Of a stretch of 64,000 bases of DNA, positions 28,259-36,998 are shown piece by piece. The DNA lies in contig NZ_CP082833.1 of NCBI RefSeq assembly GCF_021278985.1, positions 1,798,001 through 1,862,000 on the forward strand, given 5' to 3'. Within the stretch, counting starts at the first letter, position 1, and each line of letters starts with the position of its first letter. The DNA is from Citrobacter rodentium NBRC 105723 = DSM 16636. Lineage in GTDB: Bacteria > Pseudomonadota > Gammaproteobacteria > Enterobacterales > Enterobacteriaceae. The translations under genes and the position numbers were made by a program. Under the pieces are notes generated by a model that had not been told where the DNA came from, did not search any database, and saw nothing but the letters and a program-made list of their open reading frames with translations.

Positions 28259-28891
28259 ATGCGTAAATCAGACAACTCGCCAGTAACTTTCACCAAAAAC
28301 GATGTAGAAATTATTGCACGTGAAACGCTTTACCGCGGTTTTTTTTCGCTGGATCTGTACCGCTTTCGCCACCGCTTATTCAACGGCGAGATGAGTCAGG
28401 AGGTGCGCCGCGAAATTTTTGAGCGCGGTCACGCCGCTGTCTTGCTACCCTTTGACCCTGAGCGCGACGAAGTGGTGCTGATTGAACAGGTGCGCATCGC
28501 GGCTTATGACACCAGCGATACGCCGTGGCTGCTGGAGCTGGTGGCAGGGATGATTGAAGAGGGCGAAACCGTCGAAGAGGTGGCCCGCCGCGAGGCGATG
28601 GAGGAGGCCGGCATCATGGTGAAACGGACGAAACCGGTGCTCAGCTATCTGGCAAGCCCCGGGGGCACCAGCGAACGCTCGTCAATTATGGTGGGTGAAG
28701 TGGACGCCACGACCGCGAAGGGGATTCACGGTCTGGCTGATGAAAACGAAGATATTCGGGTTCATGTGGTAAGCCGGGAGCAGGCTTACCAATGGGTTGT
28801 GGAGGGGAAAATTGATAACGCGGCTTCTGTCATCGCCCTGCAATGGCTACAGCTGCACTATAAAGAGTTAATACACGAGTGGAAAAAATGA
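28259..28891 (+). CDS. nudF: ADP-ribose pyrophosphatase NudF
   Basis: A 210-residue Nudix hydrolase (E. coli NudF is 209). It splits ADP-ribose to AMP and ribose 5-phosphate. The Nudix box GMIEEGETVEEVARREAMEE (residues about 98-117) has the expected Gly, Glu and REx2EE positions. It begins the nudF-yqiB-cpdA-yqiA-parE run: yqiB overlaps its stop by 4 bases. It is divergent from tolC, with about 208 bases between starts carrying both promoters. Confidence 0.96.
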   Translation: MRKSDNSPVTFTKNDVEIIARETLYRGFFSLDLYRFRHRLFNGEMSQEVRREIFERGHAAVLLPFDPERDEVVLIEQVRIAAYDTSDTPWLLELVAGMIEEGETVEEVARREAMEEAGIMVKRTKPVLSYLASPGGTSERSSIMVGEVDATTAKGIHGLADENEDIRVHVVSREQAYQWVVEGKIDNAASVIALQWLQLHYKELIHEWKK

Positions 28892-29310
28892 AGCGCTATA
28901 CACCTGACTTCCCGGAAATGATGCGTCTTTGCGAAACCAATTTTTCGCAATTACGCCGCCTGCTGCCGCGCAATGACGCACCCGGCGAAACGGTAAGCTA
29001 TCAGGTAGGAAACGCACAATATCGCCTGACGGTCGTTGAATCGACCCGATACACTACGCTTGTCACTATCGAGCAGACGGCGCCGGCTATCACCTACTGG
29101 AGCCTGCCGTCGCTGACCGTACGCCTCTATCATGACGCGATGGTGGCCGAAGTGTGTTCAAGCCAGCAGATCTTTCGCTTTAAAGCGCGGTATGATTACC
29201 CAAATAAAAAGTTGCATCAACGCGACGAAAAGCATCAAATTAATCAGTTTTTGGCCGACTGGCTAAGATACTGTTTAGCACATGGAGCGATGGCGATTCC
29301 GGTTTACTAG
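28888..29310 (+). CDS. yqiB: DUF1249 family protein YqiB
   Basis: A 140-residue protein of the E. coli length, starting MKRYTPDFPEMMRLCE. It contains SYQVGNAQYRLTVVESTRYT and a conserved tail YPNKKLHQRDEKHQINQFLADWL. Its ATG overlaps the nudF TGA (ATGA), indicating translational coupling. The function is unknown. Its fixed position between nudF and cpdA suggests a small housekeeping role. Confidence 0.92.
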   Translation: MKRYTPDFPEMMRLCETNFSQLRRLLPRNDAPGETVSYQVGNAQYRLTVVESTRYTTLVTIEQTAPAITYWSLPSLTVRLYHDAMVAEVCSSQQIFRFKARYDYPNKKLHQRDEKHQINQFLADWLRYCLAHGAMAIPVY

Positions 29311-29334
29311 CGTCGTGAAACCTAAGGACACCAT

Positions 29335-30162
29335 TTGGAAAGCCTGTTAAACCTTCCTCTGGCTGGTGAGGCCAGAGTCAGGATCTTACAAATTACCGAT
29401 ACTCACCTGTTTGCCGAGAAGCACGAAACGCTGTTGGGCGTGAATACCTGGGAGAGCTACCAGGCCGTGCTGGAGGCGATTCATGCCGACGGGCAGGAAT
29501 ACGATCTGATCGTGGCGACAGGCGATTTAGCGCAGGATCAAACCGCTGCGGCCTACCAGCATTTTGCGGAGGGCATCGCAAGCTTCCGCGCGCCCTGCGT
29601 CTGGTTGCCGGGCAACCATGACTTTCAGCCCGCGATGTACAGCGCGCTTCAGGAGGCGGGGATCTCTCCGGCCAAGTGCGTTATGGCGGGCGAACACTGG
29701 CAAATTCTGCTTCTCGACAGTCAGGTTTTTGGCGTGCCTCACGGCGAACTGAGCGAATTCCAGCTCGAGTGGCTGGAAAATAAGCTGGCCGCAGCGCCGG
29801 AACGCTACACCCTTCTGCTTTTACATCATCATCCTATGCCGGCAGGATGCAGCTGGCTTGATCAGCACAGCCTGCGTAATGCCGCGGAGCTGGACAGCGT
29901 GCTGGCGAACTACCCGCGCGTGACGCATCTGCTTTGCGGGCATATCCATCAGGATCTGGATGTCGACTGGAATGGACGCCGCCTGCTGGCGACGCCGTCA
30001 ACCTGCGTCCAGTTCAAACCGCACTGCGCCAACTTTACCCTCGACACCATCAGTCCGGGCTGGCGCACGCTGGAGCTGTTTGCCGACGGTACGCTGCAAA
30101 CGGACATCTGCCGTTTACAGGGCGACGCGTTTCGGCCTGATACCGATTCCGAAGGTTACTGA
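29335..30162 (+). CDS. cpdA: 3',5'-cyclic AMP phosphodiesterase CpdA
   Basis: A 275-residue calcineurin-like metallophosphoesterase, the E. coli length. It hydrolyses cAMP to AMP and so limits CRP signalling. Metal motifs in order: TDTHLF (about 21-26), GDLAQD (about 62-67), GNHDF (about 92-96), LLLHHHPMP (about 163) and CGHIH (about 203-207). The start is the rare TTG at 29335, as in E. coli, with AAGGA upstream. This probably limits its translation. yqiA begins inside its TGA (TGATG). Confidence 0.95.
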   Translation: MESLLNLPLAGEARVRILQITDTHLFAEKHETLLGVNTWESYQAVLEAIHADGQEYDLIVATGDLAQDQTAAAYQHFAEGIASFRAPCVWLPGNHDFQPAMYSALQEAGISPAKCVMAGEHWQILLLDSQVFGVPHGELSEFQLEWLENKLAAAPERYTLLLLHHHPMPAGCSWLDQHSLRNAAELDSVLANYPRVTHLLCGHIHQDLDVDWNGRRLLATPSTCVQFKPHCANFTLDTISPGWRTLELFADGTLQTDICRLQGDAFRPDTDSEGY

Positions 30163-30743
30163 TGTCGACGCTTCTTTACCTTCACGGCTTCAATAGTTCA
30201 CCCCGTTCGGCGAAAGCCTGCCTGCTGAAAGCGTGGCTGCGTGAACAGCATCCCGGCGTGGAGATGATTGTGCCGCAGCTGCCGCCCTATCCGGCCGACG
30301 CCGCGGAAATGCTGGAATCTATCGTGCTGGAGCACGGCGGGGCGCCGCTGGGCGTTGTCGGCTCTTCTCTGGGCGGTTATTATGCGACCTGGCTGTCGCA
30401 ATGCTTTATGCTGCCTGCCGTTGTGGTTAATCCGGCGGTACGGCCCTTTGAATTGTTGACGGACTACCTGGGCCAGAACGAGAACCCCTGGACGGGGCAG
30501 CAATATGTGCTAGAGTCTCGTCATATTTACGATCTTAAAGTCATGCAGATTGACCCGCTGGAAGCGCCGGATCTTATCTGGCTGCTGCAACAGACGGGGG
30601 ATGAAGTACTGGATTACCGCCAGGCGGTGGCGTATTACGCCTCCTGCCGACAGACAGTCATTGACGGCGGCTGCCACGCATTCACGGGCTTCGAAGATTA
30701 TTTCAACCAGATTGTCGATTTCCTTGGACTGCACAGTTGCTGA
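30162..30743 (+). CDS. yqiA: esterase YqiA
   Basis: A 193-residue alpha/beta hydrolase (UPF0227), the E. coli length. The oxyanion segment LYLHGFNSSPRSAKA starts at residue 5, the nucleophile Ser is in VVGSSLGGYYA (about 65-74), and the final His is in GGCHAFTGF (about 170). It cleaves short acyl esters in vitro; the biological substrate is unknown. It shares one base with the cpdA stop and precedes parE by 28 bases. Confidence 0.94.
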   Translation: MSTLLYLHGFNSSPRSAKACLLKAWLREQHPGVEMIVPQLPPYPADAAEMLESIVLEHGGAPLGVVGSSLGGYYATWLSQCFMLPAVVVNPAVRPFELLTDYLGQNENPWTGQQYVLESRHIYDLKVMQIDPLEAPDLIWLLQQTGDEVLDYRQAVAYYASCRQTVIDGGCHAFTGFEDYFNQIVDFLGLHSC

Positions 30744-30771
30744 CAATCATTTCGAATTGCTATTAAACACC

Positions 30772-32664
30772 ATGACGCAAAGTTATAACGCTGATGCCAT
30801 TGAGGTACTCACTGGGCTTGAGCCGGTGCGCCGCCGCCCAGGGATGTACACCGATACCACCCGCCCCAATCATCTTGGGCAGGAAGTGATTGATAACAGT
30901 GTTGATGAAGCACTGGCGGGCCACGCGAAACGCGTGGACGTGATTTTACATGCCGATCAATCGCTGGAAGTCATTGATGACGGGCGCGGTATGCCTGTAG
31001 ATATTCATCCGGAGGAGGGTGTCCCGGCGGTTGAGCTGATCCTCTGCCGCCTGCACGCGGGCGGTAAGTTCTCCAACAAGAACTACCAGTTCTCCGGCGG
31101 TCTGCACGGGGTCGGGATCTCAGTGGTGAACGCCCTGTCGAAGCGCGTGGAGGTCAACGTGCGCCGCGATGGTCAGGTGTATAACATTGCGTTTGAAAAC
31201 GGTGAGAAAGTCCAGGATCTCCAGGTCGTCGGCACCTGTGGCAAACGCAATACCGGCACCAGCGTACACTTCTGGCCGGATGAATCCTTCTTCGATAGCC
31301 CGCGTTTTTCTGTCTCCCGCTTAACGCACGTGCTGAAAGCGAAAGCGGTGCTGTGCCCTGGCGTCGAAATCACTTTCAAGGATCTGGTCAACAACAGTGA
31401 ACAGCGCTGGTGCTACCAGGATGGGCTGAACGACTACCTGGGCGAGGCGGTCAACGGCCTGCCGACTCTGCCTGAAAAACCGTTTATCGGCAATTTCGAA
31501 GGCGATACGGAAGCGGTCGACTGGGCGCTGCTCTGGCTACCGGAAGGCGGCGAGCTGCTGACCGAAAGCTACGTCAACCTGATCCCCACCATGCAGGGCG
31601 GGACGCACGTTAACGGTCTGCGTCAGGGGCTGCTCGACGCGATGCGCGAGTTCTGCGAATACCGCAATATTCTGCCGCGCGGCGTGAAGCTGTCGGCGGA
31701 AGATATCTGGGACCGCTGCGCCTACGTGCTTTCGGTGAAGATGCAGGATCCGCAGTTTGCCGGTCAGACCAAAGAACGCCTCTCTTCGCGTCAGTGCGCG
31801 GCGTTCGTCTCCGGGGTGGTGAAAGACGCCTTTACCCTGTGGCTGAATCAGAACGTTCAGTCCGCTGAAATGCTGGCGGAAATGGCGATTGCCAGCGCCC
31901 AGCGTCGACTGCGCGCGGCGAAGAAAGTGGTGCGTAAAAAGCTGACCAGCGGACCGGCGCTGCCGGGAAAACTGGCGGACTGTACCGCCCAGGATCTGAA
32001 CCGGACCGAGCTGTTCCTTGTGGAAGGGGACTCGGCGGGCGGGTCGGCGAAACAGGCGCGCGATCGGGAATATCAGGCGATCATGCCGCTCAAAGGGAAG
32101 ATCCTTAATACCTGGGAAGTCTCCTCTGATGAGGTGCTGGCCTCGCAGGAGGTTCACGATATCTCGGTGGCGATCGGTATCGATCCGGACAGCGAGGATC
32201 TGAGCCAGCTGCGCTACGGTAAGATCTGCATTCTTGCGGATGCCGACTCCGACGGCCTGCATATCGCCACGCTGCTCTGCGCGCTGTTTGTGAAGCACTT
32301 CCGCACGCTGGTGAAGCACGGACACGTCTACGTTGCGCTGCCGCCGCTGTACCGTATCGATCTCGGCAAAGAGGTCTATTACGCCCTCACCGAAGAAGAG
32401 AAAGCGGGCGTGCTGGAGCAGCTCAAGCGTAAGAAAGGCAAGCCGAACGTTCAGCGCTTTAAAGGGCTGGGGGAGATGAACCCGATGCAACTGCGTGAAA
32501 CGACGCTGGACCCGAACACCCGCCGCCTGGTGCAGCTCACCATCAGCGATGAAGACGATCAGCGTACCAACGCGGTGATGGATATGCTGCTGGCGAAGAA
32601 ACGCTCCGAAGACCGCCGCAACTGGTTGCAGGAGAAAGGCGATCTCGCCGATATTGAGGCATAG
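30772..32664 (+). CDS. parE: DNA topoisomerase IV subunit B, ParE
   Basis: A 630-residue protein, the E. coli length. It is the ATPase subunit of topoisomerase IV, which with ParC unlinks daughter chromosomes and is a quinolone target. GHKL ATPase motifs: DNSVDEALAG (Asn-Glu pair), DDGRGMPVD and GGLHGVGISVVNALS. The TOPRIM motifs are EGDSAGGSAKQAR (about 412-424) and DADSDG (about 489-494). The longer open frame upstream overlaps yqiA and is not used. The gene is followed by a REP array. Confidence 0.97.
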   Translation: MTQSYNADAIEVLTGLEPVRRRPGMYTDTTRPNHLGQEVIDNSVDEALAGHAKRVDVILHADQSLEVIDDGRGMPVDIHPEEGVPAVELILCRLHAGGKFSNKNYQFSGGLHGVGISVVNALSKRVEVNVRRDGQVYNIAFENGEKVQDLQVVGTCGKRNTGTSVHFWPDESFFDSPRFSVSRLTHVLKAKAVLCPGVEITFKDLVNNSEQRWCYQDGLNDYLGEAVNGLPTLPEKPFIGNFEGDTEAVDWALLWLPEGGELLTESYVNLIPTMQGGTHVNGLRQGLLDAMREFCEYRNILPRGVKLSAEDIWDRCAYVLSVKMQDPQFAGQTKERLSSRQCAAFVSGVVKDAFTLWLNQNVQSAEMLAEMAIASAQRRLRAAKKVVRKKLTSGPALPGKLADCTAQDLNRTELFLVEGDSAGGSAKQARDREYQAIMPLKGKILNTWEVSSDEVLASQEVHDISVAIGIDPDSEDLSQLRYGKICILADADSDGLHIATLLCALFVKHFRTLVKHGHVYVALPPLYRIDLGKEVYYALTEEEKAGVLEQLKRKKGKPNVQRFKGLGEMNPMQLRETTLDPNTRRLVQLTISDEDDQRTNAVMDMLLAKKRSEDRRNWLQEKGDLADIEA

Positions 32665-32681
32665 TCCTTCGTCTTTGAAGC

Positions 32682-32838
32682 ATGCCGCCATCCGGCAAAT
32701 TGCCCGGTGGCGCTGACGCTTACCGGGCCTACGGGTTGATGTTGGCTGTGGGTCGCCCTCCGGCAAATTTGCCCGGTGGCGCTGCCGCTTACCGGGCCTA
32801 CAGACTGGGGTTGGCTGTGGGCCGCCATCCGGCAATTT
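32682..32838. repeat. REP array after parE
   Basis: Two direct copies of CCGGCAAATT(T)GCCCGGTGGCG...CTTACCGGGCCTAC about 76-77 bases apart plus a partial third copy (GCCGCCATCCGGCAATTTT). It marks the boundary between core parE and the accessory cluster and adjoins the 3' end of the araC-type gene. Confidence 0.85.
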
Positions 32839-33689
32839 TATGCGGAATGCCTTTTTCGGTACTGTAACGGCGTCTCGCCAATCCCCTTGCCAAAAGCGCT
32901 GATGAAATAGGTCACATCCGAGAATCCCACCTGACCGGCAATTTCCCGCACGCTGGCTTTGCTGTGCAACAGCGCCTCGCAGGCTTTTCTGAGCCGTAAG
33001 GTATTGAGATACTCCAGAATGCTCTCGCCGGTTTCATAATGGAAACGGCGTGAAACGTAACTTTTTGATTTGCCGATTTCGGCTGCCAGCGCATCCAGAC
33101 GGAATTTTCGCGTGTAGTTTTCATCAAGCCAGAACATCACCTGACTGGCGATCCCGCTGTCGATCTCCTGCATACTGTGCCTGTCTTCGGGCAACATGCT
33201 GAGAAGATTCAACAACAGGCAGGCAACGTGCTCGGCGTTCAGCGGCTTGCGCGTGCTCAGGCTCTCATAGCGACTGAACAGAAAATCGATATGCCGGTGG
33301 ATCTCCGCAGCATCAATCACCCAGGCTTCGCTGCCGCGGGCGCTGAGCTTTTGCAGACGCTGCTGGCTGAGCGGAAAATCGCGCAGTACCTTGAGCACCG
33401 CGTGCTGATCGAGATGAATAATGGTGCGCCGGTAGCGATCCTGCGCCTGCTCGTCGACCATGATTTTATGCAGCGTAAACGGTGGAAAAAAGAACATTCG
33501 TCCCGGTCGCATGGTGTACTGCTTATGATCGACCGTAACCACGCCGAACCCGTCTTCCACATACAGCACTTCCAGACACTGATGCCAGTGGTGATAGCGA
33601 ACCGTATTAGCAAACAGCCGACTGAATGACGCAATAGCGTCATTCAGCGTGATCAGTTCCAGATGTTCTGCATTCAGCGTGAGGTTCAT
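32838..33689 (-). CDS. AraC-family regulator of the adjacent sugar-acid cluster
   Basis: A 283-residue protein. The N-terminal cupin-like half (about residues 20-160) includes YHHWHQCLEVLYVEDGFGVV and RPGRMFFFPPFTLHKI. The C-terminal AraC DNA-binding domain (about 180-280) has a first helix-turn-helix in LAAEIGKSKSYVSRRFHYETGES and a second in REIAGQVGFSDVTYFISAFGKGIG with the family ending TPLQYRKRH. It is divergent from the DUF2264-MFS-GH88 operon, so it probably activates that operon with a breakdown product of its substrate. The inducer is not known. Confidence 0.88.
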   Translation of the reverse strand: MNLTLNAEHLELITLNDAIASFSRLFANTVRYHHWHQCLEVLYVEDGFGVVTVDHKQYTMRPGRMFFFPPFTLHKIMVDEQAQDRYRRTIIHLDQHAVLKVLRDFPLSQQRLQKLSARGSEAWVIDAAEIHRHIDFLFSRYESLSTRKPLNAEHVACLLLNLLSMLPEDRHSMQEIDSGIASQVMFWLDENYTRKFRLDALAAEIGKSKSYVSRRFHYETGESILEYLNTLRLRKACEALLHSKASVREIAGQVGFSDVTYFISAFGKGIGETPLQYRKRHSA

Positions 33690-33853
33690 AGTGCAACCAA
33701 TTTAAATTTTTATCGGCCTGATTTCATTTATAAACCCTTTTTTTAAATTTTCTCAATAGCTGTTTTATTGCGCGTTCAAGGGTGTGACTGAGCTAACATT
33801 TCCGCTTCGCCGCCATTCACTATGATTTGGCCTCTTAATCTGGAGGACAGGCT
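33690..33853. promoter_or_regulatory. divergent promoter region of the AraC gene and the DUF2264 operon
   Basis: An AT-rich 164-base gap. TATGAT at 33821-33826 is a plausible -10 for the rightward operon. GGAGGACAGG follows before ATG 33854. AraC-type half sites could not be defined by eye. Confidence 0.45.
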
Positions 33854-35674
33854 ATGTGGTCGGCTGCTGAAGAAACATCAAATCCTTTGTCATCCCGCGA
33901 AGACGTAACGCGAGCCGTTAATGACATCTTAAGCGCGCTGGATAAGCAGTTTCCGGCGGGGCAGGCGCAGTTTTCGCTGGGGGACACCTGCGCGCATTAC
34001 AGTGTGGATATCGCCTGCATGGAGGGCCTTTCCCGCGCGCTGTGGGGACTGTTTCCACTGCTGGCTGGCGGCGCGGAAGTCCCGTTTGCGGATAAATATA
34101 TTCAGGCGATTAAGCTCGGCACCGATCCGCAAAGTCCGCATTACTGGGGCGATACCGGTCCTTACGATCAGCGTCTGGTGGAGATGGCCGCTTACGGTCT
34201 TGGCCTTGCCCTGTTGCAGAGGCGTCTGACCGATGCGTTCAGCGCAGCCGAGCGGGAAAATCTGCATCGCTGGCTGAATCAGATTACCGACGCGCAAATG
34301 CCCGACAGCAACTGGAACTATTTCGCCATTATCGTCCAGCTCGGCTTCATGCGCGCCGGTTTGCCGTTCGATCAGGACGCCATCGACCGCCGTTTTGCAA
34401 TGATGGAGGCGTACTATCTGGGCGACGGCTGGTACTCCGACGGTCCGGGACGGCCAAAGGATTATTACATCTCCATGGCCTTCCATTTTTACGGCCTGCT
34501 GTACGCCACGCTCAATCCGCAGGATGCCGAACGCGCCGCCACGCTGCGTGAACGCTCACGGCTGTTTGCGCAGGATTTTATCTATATGTCGGCGGCGGAC
34601 GGCGCCTCGGTGCCGTTTGGCCGCAGCCTGACCTATCGCTTCGCGATGGTGGCGTTCTGGAGCGCGGCGGCTTTTGCCGATCTCGATGTTTTCTCGCCGG
34701 GGGTGATCAAAGGGATTATTCTGCGCCATCTGCGCTGGTGGCAACAGCAGCCTGTTTTCGATCGCGATGGCATCCTGACGCTGGGTTTTGCCTACCCGAA
34801 TCTGGCGATGTGCGAAGACTACAACTCGCCGGGCTCTCCCTACTGGGCGCTGAAGGTATTTCTGATCCTTGCCCTGCCGTCGACGCATCCGTTCTGGCAG
34901 GCGGACGAGCTGCCGCTTCCCACGCTTGCCGAAACGCGGGCAATGCCCCATGCCGGACAAATAGCGCAGCACAGCGAGCGCTCCGATCACGTCACCCTGC
35001 TGACCTCCGGCCAGCTTGAGCTGAATAACTACGTCAATACCGAAGCCAAATACACCAAATTCGCCTATTCCAGCCGCTTTGGTTTCACCATCGAACGCGG
35101 ACGATACGGCATTAAACATGCGGCGTGCGATTCAATGCTGCTGCTGGCGGACGGAGACAATTACTACCGTGGCCGACGCGACTGCGAGATGGTGCGGGTG
35201 GATGAAAATGCGATTTTCTCCCGCTGGTCGCCGTGGCATGACGTCACCATCGATACCTGGCTTGCGCCATTTGGCGAGTGGCATATTCGTCTGCACCGCA
35301 TCAACAGCGCCCGTATTTTACAGACGGTAGAGGGCGGATTTGCGGTGCAGAAAGCGGAGCACCAGCTGTACGAGCGCGGCTGTGTGATTACCGCCAGCAA
35401 CGGCAGCAGCGCGATCGTCGATCTGTCGCCGGTTATTCATCGCCAGGCTGACAGCGTCGTTACCCCGCCAAACAGCAGCATTATGTTTGCCGAATGCGCC
35501 TCTGTACCGGTGCTCGCCGCAGAGATTGGGCAGGGAGAAAGCTGGCTGTGCTGTGCGGTGGCGGCCTCTGGCAAACCGAAAAATTATGCGGCGATCCCGC
35601 AGCTTGAACTCAACAATAACCAGGTCGTTATTCGCGAGCCTGGAAGCGCACGCCAGCTGTCGTTCGATTTATAA
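33854..35674 (+). CDS. DUF2264 family protein, probable polysaccharide-processing enzyme
   Basis: A 606-residue protein without signal peptide or membrane segments. The first 400 residues form a helical (alpha/alpha)-toroid typical of DUF2264, with YWGDTGPYDQRLVEMAAYGLG (about 95-115), GDGWYSDGPGRPKDYYISMAFHFYG (about 195-220) and FGRSLTYRFAM (about 255). A beta-rich C-terminal domain follows. The fold resembles polysaccharide lyases and heparinase II-type enzymes, so action on uronic-acid-containing oligosaccharides is plausible. The gene heads an operon with a sugar MFS transporter and a GH88 hydrolase. The reaction has not been established. Confidence 0.82.
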   Translation: MWSAAEETSNPLSSREDVTRAVNDILSALDKQFPAGQAQFSLGDTCAHYSVDIACMEGLSRALWGLFPLLAGGAEVPFADKYIQAIKLGTDPQSPHYWGDTGPYDQRLVEMAAYGLGLALLQRRLTDAFSAAERENLHRWLNQITDAQMPDSNWNYFAIIVQLGFMRAGLPFDQDAIDRRFAMMEAYYLGDGWYSDGPGRPKDYYISMAFHFYGLLYATLNPQDAERAATLRERSRLFAQDFIYMSAADGASVPFGRSLTYRFAMVAFWSAAAFADLDVFSPGVIKGIILRHLRWWQQQPVFDRDGILTLGFAYPNLAMCEDYNSPGSPYWALKVFLILALPSTHPFWQADELPLPTLAETRAMPHAGQIAQHSERSDHVTLLTSGQLELNNYVNTEAKYTKFAYSSRFGFTIERGRYGIKHAACDSMLLLADGDNYYRGRRDCEMVRVDENAIFSRWSPWHDVTIDTWLAPFGEWHIRLHRINSARILQTVEGGFAVQKAEHQLYERGCVITASNGSSAIVDLSPVIHRQADSVVTPPNSSIMFAECASVPVLAAEIGQGESWLCCAVAASGKPKNYAAIPQLELNNNQVVIREPGSARQLSFDL

Positions 35675-35707
35675 AAAACTGGCACTCTACACGTCGGCGA
35701 GGATGAT

Positions 35708-36975
35708 ATGAATAAACTGTCACTGAATAACAGAGTGGAATATTACAAAATCAGTAGTTTTATATTCCTCTATTTTTTTACCTGGTCAGCCAGTATTGGT
35801 CTGTTAGCGATTTGGCTGGGACAAAAAGCGCAGCTTAGCGGTACGGTGATTGGCACCGTGTTTGCGGTGAATGGTATCTTTTCGGTTATTCTGAAACCGA
35901 TCTACGGCTATATTCTTGATAAAATCGGCATGAGCAAATATTTGCTCTATTTTGTCGTCATTATGTCCGCCCTGATGGCGCCGTTCTTTATTTACGTTTA
36001 TCAGCCGCTGTTAATGTCCAGCACCATGCTGGGGATTATTATCGGCGCGATCTACCTGAGCTTTGCCTGGTATGCCGGCGTGGCGGCCTGTGAATCCTAT
36101 TCCGATCGCTATAGCCGCCTCAACGGTATGGAGTTTGGCCAGATCCGCATGTGGGGATCGCTTGGCTGGGCGGTGGCTTCCTCCTTCTCTGGTCTGCTGT
36201 TCAACCTCTCTCCTGCGTATAACTTTATGCTCGGCAGCGTGGCGTCGGTGGTGATGCTGATCGTCCTGCTGAGCCTCAAGGTTAACGTCAATGCGGCCAA
36301 CGCCGCCGAGGTGCTGACCAAAGAGAAAATCGCGCCGGCGGACGTGTATGCCCTGCTGCAGAATCGTAAATTCTGGGCCTTTTGCCTGTATGTCGCGGGC
36401 GTGGCGTGGATGATGTTTATCGCCGAGCAGCAGTTCTCCCGCTATTTCGTCACCTTCTTTTCCGACGTGCAGGAAGGGAATGCGGTGTTTGGTTATCTTG
36501 GCACCGTGCAGTCGGGCATGGAATTCGTCATGTATATGGTGATTCCGCTGTTCGTGAACTACGTCGGCGCGAAACGGGGCTGCTGATTGTGGGGGCGCTG
36601 GTAGGAGCGCGGCTGGTTATTTCCGGGCTGTGCGATTCCCATCTGTTAATTTCGGTGCTGAAGCCGCTGTACGGTCTGGAAATCTGTTTACTGTTGGTTT
36701 CGGTATTTAAATATATCGCCGAACATTTTGATAAACGCGTCAATGCCACCATGTATTTGCTGGGTTATCAGGCGATGCTGTATGTCGGTAACGTAGTCGT
36801 CTCGTCCCCTGCCGGATTAATGTATGACCGTATTGGTTTTGAGAAAACCTATATCATTATGGGTATTATCGCCCTGGTCTTTACGCTCATTTCCGCATTT
36901 ACCCTGTCGGCATGTAAAAGTAAGCGCCGGAGCAATGCCGCGCTTGATATCGCTGAGAATAACGCTTCAAGATAA
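35708..36975 (+). pseudogene. oligosaccharide MFS transporter, frameshifted
   Basis: The first frame (35708-36586, 292 residues) encodes the N-terminal part of an MFS transporter of the LacY-like oligosaccharide:H+ symporter group, with repeated hydrophobic helices and an EFGQIRMWGSLGWAVASS segment. It ends ...VGAKRGC-stop. The next frame continues at once with LLIVGALVGARLVISGL and further helices to 36975. Restoring one G in CGGGGC (36578-36583) joins them as AKRGLLIVGALVG, giving about 422 residues, the normal length. So there is a single-base deletion in a G run. Unless it is a sequencing error or phase-variable, substrate uptake by this cluster is lost. Confidence 0.85.
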
Positions 36976-36998
36976 ATTACGCATTAAGGAACCGAAAT

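Noticed and set aside
31537..32835. A 432-codon open frame antisense to parE
   Set aside because: Its composition is low-complexity Arg/Gln/His typical of reverse-strand shadows, and its N-terminal repeats derive from the REP array after parE.
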